Source: Chthonomonadales bacterium (lineage in GTDB: Bacteria; Armatimonadota; Chthonomonadetes; Chthonomonadales; CAJBBX01). From it: a stretch of DNA of 64,000 nucleotides. Under the pieces are notes generated by a model that saw only the letters and a program-made list of their open reading frames with translations, was not told the DNA's origin and ran no database searches. How positions within the stretch are numbered: the stretch's first letter is position 1; each line of letters starts with the position of its first letter. Below are positions 15,737-22,487 of this stretch, piece by piece. The position numbers and the translations under genes are program-made. Where the stretch lies: NCBI GenBank assembly GCA_020849275.1, contig JADLGO010000011.1, positions 1-64,000 on the forward strand. Reading direction: 5' to 3'.

Positions 15737-15877
15737 TCAGGCGCCGTGGGTAGAGAGGAGGGGAACGCGCGGCTTCGCGCGGGCGGGGGGGCGCGAGCAG
15801 GCGCGCTTCGGGGTGGGCCGGGCGGCCGGCCACCGGGCCGCGACCACCGTAAAGCGGGTGCGGCGGAGGCGCCTCAT
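15737..15877 (-). CDS. Possible small basic ORF upstream of the secreted protein
   Basis: 46 codons, strongly Arg/Pro-rich (starts RRLRRTRFTVVAARW). GAGGAG lies 6 nt before its ATG, and a good promoter lies 50 bp further up (15928-15956). Composition in such GC-rich DNA can arise by chance, so this may be only the untranslated leader of the 15106-15660 gene. It could instead be a leader peptide. Confidence 0.3.
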   Translation of the reverse strand: MRRLRRTRFTVVAARWPAARPTPKRACSRPPARAKPRVPLLSTHGA

Positions 15878-15927
15878 GGCCTCGCTCCTCGCGCACAGCG
15901 AACGGCCAGGCAAGCGCTGGCAGGCAC

Positions 15928-15956
15928 ATTGTAACATCGAGCCCAGCGCGCGCCAA
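15928..15956 (-). promoter_or_regulatory. sigma70-type promoter, leftward
   Basis: On the minus strand TTGGCG (15956-15951) and TACAAT (15933-15928) are 17 bp apart. Likely drives the 46-codon frame and the secreted-protein gene starting at 15660. The stretch 15957-16379 up to the tRNA promoter holds no other recognisable gene. Confidence 0.55.
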
Positions 15957-16342
15957 GGGGCCGTGGATCTCCGTGATCCGCCACGCGTCCCAGCGAACGG
16001 GTCGGCTTCGGCGAGGCGCTGTGGCGGGCGGCAACGGGCGGCAGGGGCCCGCAGGCGCGACCGCTAGAAACGTGTTCATGTACGTGCCGGGGACGTGCGG
16101 AGACGAAGGCACTGCGACCGCCAGGATGCCCCTTTGCCCGCCGGCGCTGCTCGGCTGGGCCGGGAGCCTCCGCACGCCCCAGGAGGTAGGCGCGAATGGC
16201 CATCGGCTCCCCAAGCGCACCCGCTCACGCCGTCCGCCCCGCCCGTCCGCCCCGCCAAGAGCACGCGGGACATAGCTCCAGCCGGACCACCCCGTGACGC
16301 GACCTCATCGACGAGCTGCCGCGACAGGGACTGGTGGGTGGG

Positions 16343-16378
16343 ACGCATGCGCGCAGTTACAGAGGAACGCATGCGCGC
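16343..16378. repeat. Two direct copies of ACGCATGCGCGC just upstream of the tRNA-Gly promoter
   Basis: Identical 12-mers at 16343-16354 and 16367-16378, 24 bp apart, the second ending 2 bp before the -35 box. Each contains GCATGC, itself palindromic. The placement suggests an activator or upstream-element-like site, but this could be chance. Confidence 0.4.
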
Positions 16379-16379
16379 C

Positions 16380-16408
16380 TTGACAGCGTGGGTCGGCCTC
16401 CGTATAAT
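16380..16408 (+). promoter_or_regulatory. Consensus promoter of tRNA-Gly
   Basis: TTGACA at 16380-16385, 17-bp spacer, TATAAT at 16403-16408: full consensus. The mature tRNA begins 14 bp after the -10 box. Confidence 0.9.
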
Positions 16409-16421
16409 GAGAGCCGTGCGC

Positions 16422-16493
16422 GCGGGAATAGCTCAGTGGTAGAGCATCTGCTTCCCAAGCAGAGGGTCGCGGGTTCGAGTCCCGTTTCCCGCT
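16422..16493 (+). tRNA. tRNA-Gly (anticodon CCC)
   Basis: 72 nt. Acceptor GCGGGAA pairs with TTCCCGC at 16486-16492; D loop with AGCTCAGTGGTAGAGC; anticodon stem TCTGC/GCAGA enclosing TTCCCAA, giving CCC; T arm GCGGGTTCGAGTCCCGT; discriminator T. CCA is not encoded. Reads GGG. Confidence 0.96.
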
Positions 16494-17145
16494 CGAAGGG
16501 TCTCCAGGTCCGCAACGCGGTCGGACGCCGCCGCCTGCCATGGCATCGGAGCGGGCGCCGCGCTGGCTGCGGCGGATCGGGCCGGCTACGGGGGCTGTCC
16601 GCCCTCCACCTCTCGTTCGAGCTGCCGACGCCGGACGCCAGCTTCAACTCGACTGACTTCTCGATGGTGAGCGTTCCTACGCCGTCGACCGCGGTGGCGA
16701 GTTCCAGTGGGGCCGGCAACACGACGGGTTTCGGCCTGCAATCGCCCGGGTACTCTCCGCTAGTGCCGACCTCCACCGGTACGTTGGCGCGCGTCGCGCG
16801 GAACGCCCAAGGTCGCGCGCCAACTGACGTAGGGTCTCGTTCAGCATGCCTGCCCCGCGTAAGAATCGCTGCCCCTCCTCATTCGGCTGGCGTGGGCGAC
16901 GCGATCGCGCGCTCGAGATTGTGGGGTCCACCGCTAGCGTGCTCGGGCATCGTCGTCCTGCCTCTGTCCATGGGGCGCGGCGCCAACGCGCGCCAGCGCG
17001 CCCCTGCCAGGGTCCACGCATTCTGCCATCCGGTGCGAGAGGCGCCGACACCTCGGCGACAGTCCACGCGCAGGCGGCTGGTGGGCGCGCCGTGGCTCGG
17101 CGCGCCCACGGAGTGGCTGGAGGCCGCCCGGCGTCGGGGCGCGGT
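16494..17145. other. About 650 bp without a supported gene
   Basis: No frame here has a start with a ribosome site and convincing composition. A minus-strand stretch around 16600-16776 reads fairly protein-like (VVLPAPLELATAVDG, SVELKLASGVG), but it has no usable start and runs on into the antisense of tRNA-Gly. It may be a decayed gene end. No terminator hairpin for the tRNA was found. Confidence 0.5.
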
Positions 17146-17174
17146 TTGACAACGCGGCGGCGCGGCAGTATACT
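17146..17174 (+). promoter_or_regulatory. sigma70-type promoter of the M16 peptidase - dapB unit
   Basis: TTGACA at 17146-17151, 17-bp spacer, TATACT at 17169-17174. Predicted leader of about 145 nt to the ATG at 17327, with a small CCCCGG/CCGGGG stem within it. Confidence 0.8.
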
Positions 17175-17326
17175 CAACCGCGACGCACGGGGCGGCGTCC
17201 ACTGCAGGCGTGGTCCGGTCCGCGCCCGGCGCTCCGTCGAGCCGTGCAGACCCCGGCGCAATACCGGGGGATTCCGTACGCGTGGCCGGGTGGCCAGGCC
17301 GATCGGCCCACGCGCGGCGAGGGTCC

Positions 17327-18598
17327 ATGATCCGAGAGGGTATAGAGGTAACGACGCTTCCCAACGGACTGCGCGTGGTCTCCGAGACGGTCGACCATGT
17401 CCAGTCGGCGTCGGTCGGCATCTGGGTGGGCGTGGGATCCCGCAACGAGGATGTCCCGGTCCGGGGCATCACTCACTTCATCGAGCACATGCTTTTCAAG
17501 GGCACGGCCGCTCGCTCCGCGCGGCAGATCGCGGACGAGATCGAGTCTCGCGGGGGGAGTCTGAACGCGTTCACCGACAAGGAGTACACCTGCTACTACG
17601 CCAGGTCGCTCGCCACCGAGGCCGATACCGTGATGGACGTGCTCACCGACATGCTGTGCCGCTCGGCGCTAGCGCCTGATGAGCTCGCTCTCGAGCAGAA
17701 CGTAGTGCTCGAGGAGATCAAGCGCCACCGCGATACGCCGGATGACCTGGTGCACGACGTTTTCGCGGAAACGATGTGGGCGCGACACCCGCTGGGGAGG
17801 CCCATCATCGGCACCGCGCGCACTGTCGGAGCCCTCACGCGTGCCGACCTCGTTCGCTACATGGGGGCGCACTACACGCCCGATCGAATCGTGCTCGCCG
17901 CGGCCGGAAACGTGCCCCACGCCGCCGTAGTCTCGCTCGCCGAGCGCTACCTGGGTCACCTGTCGGGCCGCGCGGGCCAGAGGCGCCTCACCGCGCCCAG
18001 GGCCACCGGAGCCAGCCGCCTGGTGCGCCGACGCACCGAGCAGGTGCACTTCTGCCTGGGGTGCCCGGGCTTTCGCCAGACGGACGATGCCCGCTACGCG
18101 ATGACGATTCTGGACATGGCGCTCGGCGGCAACATGAGCTCGCGCCTGTTCCAGGAGATCCGCGAGAAGCGCGGCCTGGCCTACTCCGTGGGCACCTACA
18201 CCCAGTCGTATGCCACCGGCGGCGTCTTCGTCGTATACGGCGGCACGAGCCCCGCGACCTTTGAGCAGGTGGTGGAGTTGGCGCGCGCCGAGATCGAGAA
18301 GGTGAGGCGCGAGGGGCTGACGGAGGATGAGGTGTCCAAGGCCAAGACGCAGCTTCGGGGTGCGCTCGTGCTGGGCCTGGAGAGCATGAGCAGCCGTATG
18401 ATGCGGATGGGCAAGTCGATGCTCTACTTCGGGCGCGTCGTCCCTCTGGAAGAGATCCTCGCGAAGGTGGACGCCGTCTCGTGCGACCGCATTCGCGAGA
18501 TGGCGCACGCCATGTTCGCGGACGAGAACCTCACGCTGGCCACGGTCGGGCCGCTCGCGCGGGGAACTGCGGCCCCGGCGGCGGCCGCGGCCAACTGA
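17327..18598 (+). CDS. M16 family zinc metallopeptidase
   Basis: 423 residues. Inverted zinc motif HFIEH at residues 50-54 (HxxEH), and the third ligand in ALEQNVVLEEI. Typical two-domain M16B single-subunit protein with the C-terminal half beginning near RTEQVHFCLGCPG, and REKRGLAYSVGTYTQSY, the conserved substrate-side region. These peptidases (PqqL/YmxG-like) are often encoded next to dapB or dapG, as here. Start at ATG 17327 is by homology; the ribosome site (GAGGG) is weak. No signal peptide, so cytoplasmic. Substrate unknown. Confidence 0.92.
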   Translation: MIREGIEVTTLPNGLRVVSETVDHVQSASVGIWVGVGSRNEDVPVRGITHFIEHMLFKGTAARSARQIADEIESRGGSLNAFTDKEYTCYYARSLATEADTVMDVLTDMLCRSALAPDELALEQNVVLEEIKRHRDTPDDLVHDVFAETMWARHPLGRPIIGTARTVGALTRADLVRYMGAHYTPDRIVLAAAGNVPHAAVVSLAERYLGHLSGRAGQRRLTAPRATGASRLVRRRTEQVHFCLGCPGFRQTDDARYAMTILDMALGGNMSSRLFQEIREKRGLAYSVGTYTQSYATGGVFVVYGGTSPATFEQVVELARAEIEKVRREGLTEDEVSKAKTQLRGALVLGLESMSSRMMRMGKSMLYFGRVVPLEEILAKVDAVSCDRIREMAHAMFADENLTLATVGPLARGTAAPAAAAAN

Positions 18599-18624
18599 GC
18601 GGGGCGGGGCGCGGAGGGGACAGG

Positions 18625-19443
18625 GTGGCGAAGCGGATCCGGGTGGCGGTGGCGGGCGCGGCCGGCAGGATGGGGCGCGAGGTGGTCCGCGCGGTGCTCG
18701 AGGCCGATGACCTCGAGATCGTGGCGGCGGTCGATCACGTGCTCACTGGCGCCGATGCCGGCGTAGTGGCGGGTGCGGGCGCCTGCGGCGTCATCATCAG
18801 CGAGTCGCTGGACCGGGCGTTGGCGTGCGCCGACGTGCTGGTTGACTTCACGGTGCCCACGAGCGCGATGGCGAACCTGCGCGCCGCGCTCGAGGCCGGC
18901 GTCTCGCCGGTCGTCGGCACGACGGGCCTCACGGAGACAGACCTCGCCGAAGCGCGCGCGCTCAGTGGACAGGTCGGCGTGGCGGCCATGGTGGTGCCGA
19001 ACTTCGCCATCGGCGCCGTGCTGATGATGACCTTCGCCGCACAGGCCGCACGTCACCTCCCGGACGTGGAGATCGTTGAACTGCACCACGAGAGGAAGCT
19101 CGACGCGCCCTCGGGCACGGCGATGCTCACGGCGCGCCGTGTCGCGGCCGCGCGACGCCAGGACGCGGCCCCCTCGCTCGTGCCGGCCGGGGCCGAGGAG
19201 AGGACCGCCGGCGCGCGGGGAGCCGAAGTCGAGGGGATCCGCATTCATAGCGTGCGACTGCCCGGACTCGTGGCGCACCAGGAGGTGATCCTCGGGGGAG
19301 TGGGGCAGACGCTGACCATCCGTCACGACTCGACGGATCGCCGCGGCTTCATGCCGGGAGTCCTCCTTGCCGTGCGTGTCGTCCGCGGGATGGAGGGCCT
19401 GTGCATCGGCCTGGAGCCGGCCCTGGGCCTGGCTCCGGTTTGA
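18625..19443 (+). CDS. dapB: 4-hydroxy-tetrahydrodipicolinate reductase
   Basis: 272 residues from a GTG start behind GGAGGGG. NAD(P)H loop AGAAGRMG near residues 10-17, VLVDFTVP, VVGTTGLTE, VVPNFAIGAVLM, and the catalytic/substrate motif ELHHERKLDAPSGTA with the His pair, Lys and Gly-Thr. Reduces hydroxytetrahydrodipicolinate in the diaminopimelate/lysine pathway, which feeds peptidoglycan. 26 bp after the M16 gene, so one operon from 17146. dapA is not in the window. Confidence 0.96.
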   Translation: MAKRIRVAVAGAAGRMGREVVRAVLEADDLEIVAAVDHVLTGADAGVVAGAGACGVIISESLDRALACADVLVDFTVPTSAMANLRAALEAGVSPVVGTTGLTETDLAEARALSGQVGVAAMVVPNFAIGAVLMMTFAAQAARHLPDVEIVELHHERKLDAPSGTAMLTARRVAAARRQDAAPSLVPAGAEERTAGARGAEVEGIRIHSVRLPGLVAHQEVILGGVGQTLTIRHDSTDRRGFMPGVLLAVRVVRGMEGLCIGLEPALGLAPV

Positions 19444-19459
19444 GCGGCGGCCCTCTGCG

Positions 19460-20047
19460 ATGGCGGACCCGGCGCCCCCGGGCGAGGGGCTGCTGCCAGA
19501 GATCTTGGCCCCCGATCTCGACGTGATCTTCGTCGGCGCGGCGCCGAGCGTCTGCGCGGCGCGAAGCGGCCACTACTACGCCGGGCCGCGCAACCGCTTC
19601 TGGTCGCTCCTGTGGCAGGCGGGCTTGACGCCGCGCCTGCTGCGTGCCGACGAGGACTCCGAGGTGCTGCGCTTCGGGATCGGCCTTACCGCGATCCACC
19701 CCGGCCTCATCTCTACCAGCAACGCACTGCTCCCCGAGCCCACCGAGGGGCAGCGCGAGCGTCTGCGCGCCCGCCTGGTAGCGCTGGCGCCGAGCGTCGT
19801 CTGCTACAACGGCAAGGATGTCTACCGCATGTGCACCGGCGCCGAGGCCGGCGCCTGGGGCCCGCTACCCGAACGCGTGGGGGCCGCGCGTGTGTTCGTT
19901 GCGCACAGCACGAGCGGCCGCGCGGACCGCTGGGGCGCCGATCGACTCTGGCTGTTCGGCGAGTTGCGGCGACTGGTGGAGGAGCTGCGCGCGGAGCGCC
20001 CCGGATCGCCAGGAGCGCGCCCGGCGATCCAGGCACGCGACCCCTAG
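19460..20047 (+). CDS. Mug/TDG-type mismatch-specific DNA glycosylase, atypical motif 1
   Basis: 195 residues. The block DVIFVGAAPS (residues 21-30) followed by SGHYYAGPRNRFWSLLWQAGLTP is the Mug-type motif region, and VAHSTSGRAD corresponds to the minor-groove intercalation loop. Family members remove uracil or thymine from G:U/G:T mismatches. E. coli Mug uses an Asn in GINPG; here the position is within GAAPS, so that Asn is absent. This is seen in a sub-branch of the family and may mean altered specificity or catalysis. Gap to dapB is 16 bp, so probably co-transcribed. It overlaps the converging isomerase gene by 4 bp. Confidence 0.82.
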   Translation: MADPAPPGEGLLPEILAPDLDVIFVGAAPSVCAARSGHYYAGPRNRFWSLLWQAGLTPRLLRADEDSEVLRFGIGLTAIHPGLISTSNALLPEPTEGQRERLRARLVALAPSVVCYNGKDVYRMCTGAEAGAWGPLPERVGAARVFVAHSTSGRADRWGADRLWLFGELRRLVEELRAERPGSPGARPAIQARDP

Positions 20048-20811
20048 ATGCCGAGCTCGTCGCGCATGTACCGACGGCTGATCTGGACCGACTCCGCGTG
20101 CGGCAGCGCCGTGCGGTCCTGCTCCGCCACCACCCACTCGACTCCCGCCTTGCGGGCGGCGGCCATCGAGCCCTTCAGGTCGACCACCCCGCGGCCGAGT
20201 TCCAGGAACTCCACGCTCCCGTCGGCGTGCTTGCGCCCATCCTTGAAATGGTAGTAGCCTGCGCGCGCCGCGTGCTCGGCGATGAACCGTGCCGGGTCCT
20301 CGCCGCCGACGGTGACCCAGAAGACATCGATGTTGAACTTCACGAGGTCGGGGTCAGTGTCGCGGGAGAGGATCTGCATCCCGTTGACCCCGCCCAGGTC
20401 CTCGAACTCCCAGGCGTGGTTGTGGTAGTTGAAGACCAGGCCCTCGTCCCTCAGGCGCTTCCCGACGCGGTTGAAAAGCTCGCAGGAGGCGCGGTAGCCT
20501 TCGGCCGACTTGCTATCTGAGACGCCGGAACACATCATGTCACGGATGCCCATCGCCTTGCAGTAGGCGACGTTGTCGGCGAGCCTTGCCTCCTCGGCGT
20601 AGTCGCCGTAGCCGAAGTGGGCGCCGGACGGTCGCAGGCCGTTCTCGTCGAGCAACCGGCGAATCGGGCTCTCCCCGTAGCTGGTGAACAGGTTGCCGGC
20701 CTCGATGGCCGGAAACCCGGCGGCGGCCACGTCGCGCAGGACCCCGGCGATGTCGGAATGGTTGCGCTCGCCGAACACGATCAACTGGATGGCGGCGGTA
20801 GGTTCTGCCAT
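20044..20811 (-). CDS. Sugar phosphate isomerase/epimerase (xylose isomerase-like TIM barrel)
   Basis: 255 residues. AP-endonuclease-2-like TIM barrel: GFPAIEAGNLF, SGAHFGYGD, FNYHNHAWEFE, LVKFNIDVFWV (metal Asp), YYHFKDGRKH (metal His) and WVVAEQD (Glu). These residues match the metal site of hydroxypyruvate/inosose-type isomerases. GGAGGAG precedes the ATG by 8 nt. Such proteins typically work with Gfo/Idh/MocA oxidoreductases in sugar or inositol catabolism; three of those are in the window but not adjacent. Confidence 0.88.
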   Translation of the reverse strand: MAEPTAAIQLIVFGERNHSDIAGVLRDVAAAGFPAIEAGNLFTSYGESPIRRLLDENGLRPSGAHFGYGDYAEEARLADNVAYCKAMGIRDMMCSGVSDSKSAEGYRASCELFNRVGKRLRDEGLVFNYHNHAWEFEDLGGVNGMQILSRDTDPDLVKFNIDVFWVTVGGEDPARFIAEHAARAGYYHFKDGRKHADGSVEFLELGRGVVDLKGSMAAARKAGVEWVVAEQDRTALPHAESVQISRRYMRDELGI

Positions 20812-20967
20812 GTTCCTGGCTCCTCCATTGGGATGGCGCGTAAGCCGACGGGGCAGCGCGCGGCTGGCGACGCCGCGGGCCGGCGTGCGCCCTCACTGAG
20901 GACGGGTTCTCGGCCGACCGCCGGCGATCCTGCCGGCGTCGGGCGCCGCGTGGGCCGCGGCGCGTCT

Positions 20968-20995
20968 CGGGCCGCCCGCTGGCGCGGGCGGCCCG
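20968..20995 (-). terminator. 12-bp hairpin downstream of the DUF5679 gene
   Basis: CGGGCCGCCCGC (20968-20979) pairs perfectly with 20984-20995 around a 4-nt loop. It lies 40 bp past the stop of the small zinc-ribbon gene. No T-run. Confidence 0.6.
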
Positions 20996-21034
20996 ATCAC
21001 GGAAGGGACCCAATAGTGCTCGTGGCGCGAAGTG

Positions 21035-21172
21035 CTACTTGCCGATCTTGATCATCTTGGTGCCGCAGGTCGTGCAGGTACCGGTGGTCGCCGGCTTACC
21101 GTTTTTCATTGTGATGGCCGTCGGGTTCAACATCTCCTTCTTCGCCTTGCACTTCACGCAATAGCCTTCCAT
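21035..21172 (-). CDS. Small zinc-ribbon protein, DUF5679 type
   Basis: 45 residues. Two CxxC pairs (Cys5/Cys8 in YCVKCK, Cys33/Cys36 in CTTCG) make a single zinc ribbon; the segment between them, MLNPTAITMKNGKPATTG, is characteristic of the DUF5679 family. Some members are the isolated C-terminal ribbon of DNA topoisomerase I-like proteins. GGGGGA lies about 10 nt before the ATG. Followed by its own hairpin. Probably nucleic-acid binding; function unproven. Confidence 0.88.
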   Translation of the reverse strand: MEGYCVKCKAKKEMLNPTAITMKNGKPATTGTCTTCGTKMIKIGK

Positions 21173-21323
21173 TGACCGGTGTCCCCCTTCGCAGAGTGTG
21201 CGGTGCGCGTCTGGTTTCGCTGGCCGGGCGGGGATCCCCTTCCGTGCCATGCCCGGAGCCAGGCCCTCGGCACGATGCAGAGCGCATCGGAACCCTGTCT
21301 GTGCCGAAGCGTGCCGCCGAAGA

Positions 21324-22487
21324 TCAGCCCGGCGGGTACAGCAGGTGGCGGCGCCTGCGCGCACGGAAATCAGCAACACCCGCCCGCCACTCCACGGCGA
21401 TGTCCGCCGCGGCGGCGCCGCGCCGAAGCGCGTCGAGCGTGCCCCGGTTCGCCACGAGCCGCTCGTATTCCTGCAGGCGCCACTCGTCCTCATGCACGTC
21501 GCGGAGCGCGGCGGCGACCTCGATGCCCAGGCTGACGCTCTCCAGTCGGTCGCGGTCCGTCACGAGGACCTCCACGCCATCACATCGCTCCCGCGCGAAG
21601 CGTGACGCCGAGGGTACGAACGCCCGCGGAACGAACGACGCGCCGGGCACCTCGCGTTCACACAGCGCGCGCCACACGCGCCGCCCGTCCATCCACGGCG
21701 CCCCGAACACCTCGAACGGCCGATCGGTGCCCCGACCCACCGAGACGTTCGTCGTCTCCAGCAGGCCCACGCCCGGGTAGAGGATGGCCTGTGTGAGGCT
21801 TCGCATGTTCGGAGAGGGGTCGACCCAGGGGATACCGGTGGCGTCCCACCAGTCGGCGCGGCGCCATCCCTCGCACGGCACGACCTCCATCTCGACCGCG
21901 ATGCCACGCTCGGCGCGAAATAGGCCGGCCAACTCGCCCACCGTCATGCCGTGGCGAACCGGCAAGGCGTGCCACGCCGTGAACGAGAGCCGGTCGGCGT
22001 CCGCCACGGGGCCCTCTACGTCCATGCCGTTGATCGGGTTGGGCCGGTCGAGCACGACGCAGCGAACGCCTGCCCGACCGGCTGCCTCGAGCGCTCCGCC
22101 GAGCGTGCTGATGTAGGTGTAGAAGCGACAGCCCACGTCCTGGATGTCGAAGACCAGATCGTCGAGGCCGCGCAGGTGTTCGGGGGTGGGCGCCAGGCGC
22201 TCGCCGTAGAGGCTGCAGACCGGCAGGCCCGTGGTGTCGTCGACCGTGTCGGCAACGCGCTCGTCGGCCACGCCGTACAGGCCGTGCTCCGGGCTGAAGA
22301 GACGCTCGAGGCGCACGTCGTCGGCGGAGTGCAGCAGGCTCGCGGTCGGGACGCCATCGACGGCGCGGCCCGTGTGGTTCGTGATGAGCCCTACCCGCCT
22401 GCCGCGCAAGGAGTCGAAGCCGCGCAGACGCAGCACGTCGACCCCTGTGAGGGCTCCGTGAAGCGGCGGGTGCTCAACGGGGGGCAT
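21324..22487 (-). CDS. NamZ-like exo-beta-N-acetylmuramidase (DUF1343)
   Basis: 387 residues. Family signature blocks in order: RRVGLITNHTGR, FSPEHGLYGV, DLVFDIQDVGCRFYTY, VLDRPNPING and IPWVDPSPNM. Members such as Bacillus NamZ remove terminal MurNAc from peptidoglycan fragments during cell-wall recycling. I see no secretion signal in this copy, so it may act inside the cell on imported muropeptides, unless the true start is further upstream. The start overlaps the end of the GH10-like gene by 14 bp; the pair is co-translated. Confidence 0.88.
   Translation of the reverse strand: MPPVEHPPLHGALTGVDVLRLRGFDSLRGRRVGLITNHTGRAVDGVPTASLLHSADDVRLERLFSPEHGLYGVADERVADTVDDTTGLPVCSLYGERLAPTPEHLRGLDDLVFDIQDVGCRFYTYISTLGGALEAAGRAGVRCVVLDRPNPINGMDVEGPVADADRLSFTAWHALPVRHGMTVGELAGLFRAERGIAVEMEVVPCEGWRRADWWDATGIPWVDPSPNMRSLTQAILYPGVGLLETTNVSVGRGTDRPFEVFGAPWMDGRRVWRALCEREVPGASFVPRAFVPSASRFARERCDGVEVLVTDRDRLESVSLGIEVAAALRDVHEDEWRLQEYERLVANRGTLDALRRGAAAADIAVEWRAGVADFRARRRRHLLYPPG

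Noticed and set aside
16357-16776. Minus-strand 139-codon frame ending in the antisense of tRNA-Gly
   Set aside because: Its well-known-looking end (ERETGLEPATLC) is the translation of the reverse strand of the tRNA, a common spurious annotation.
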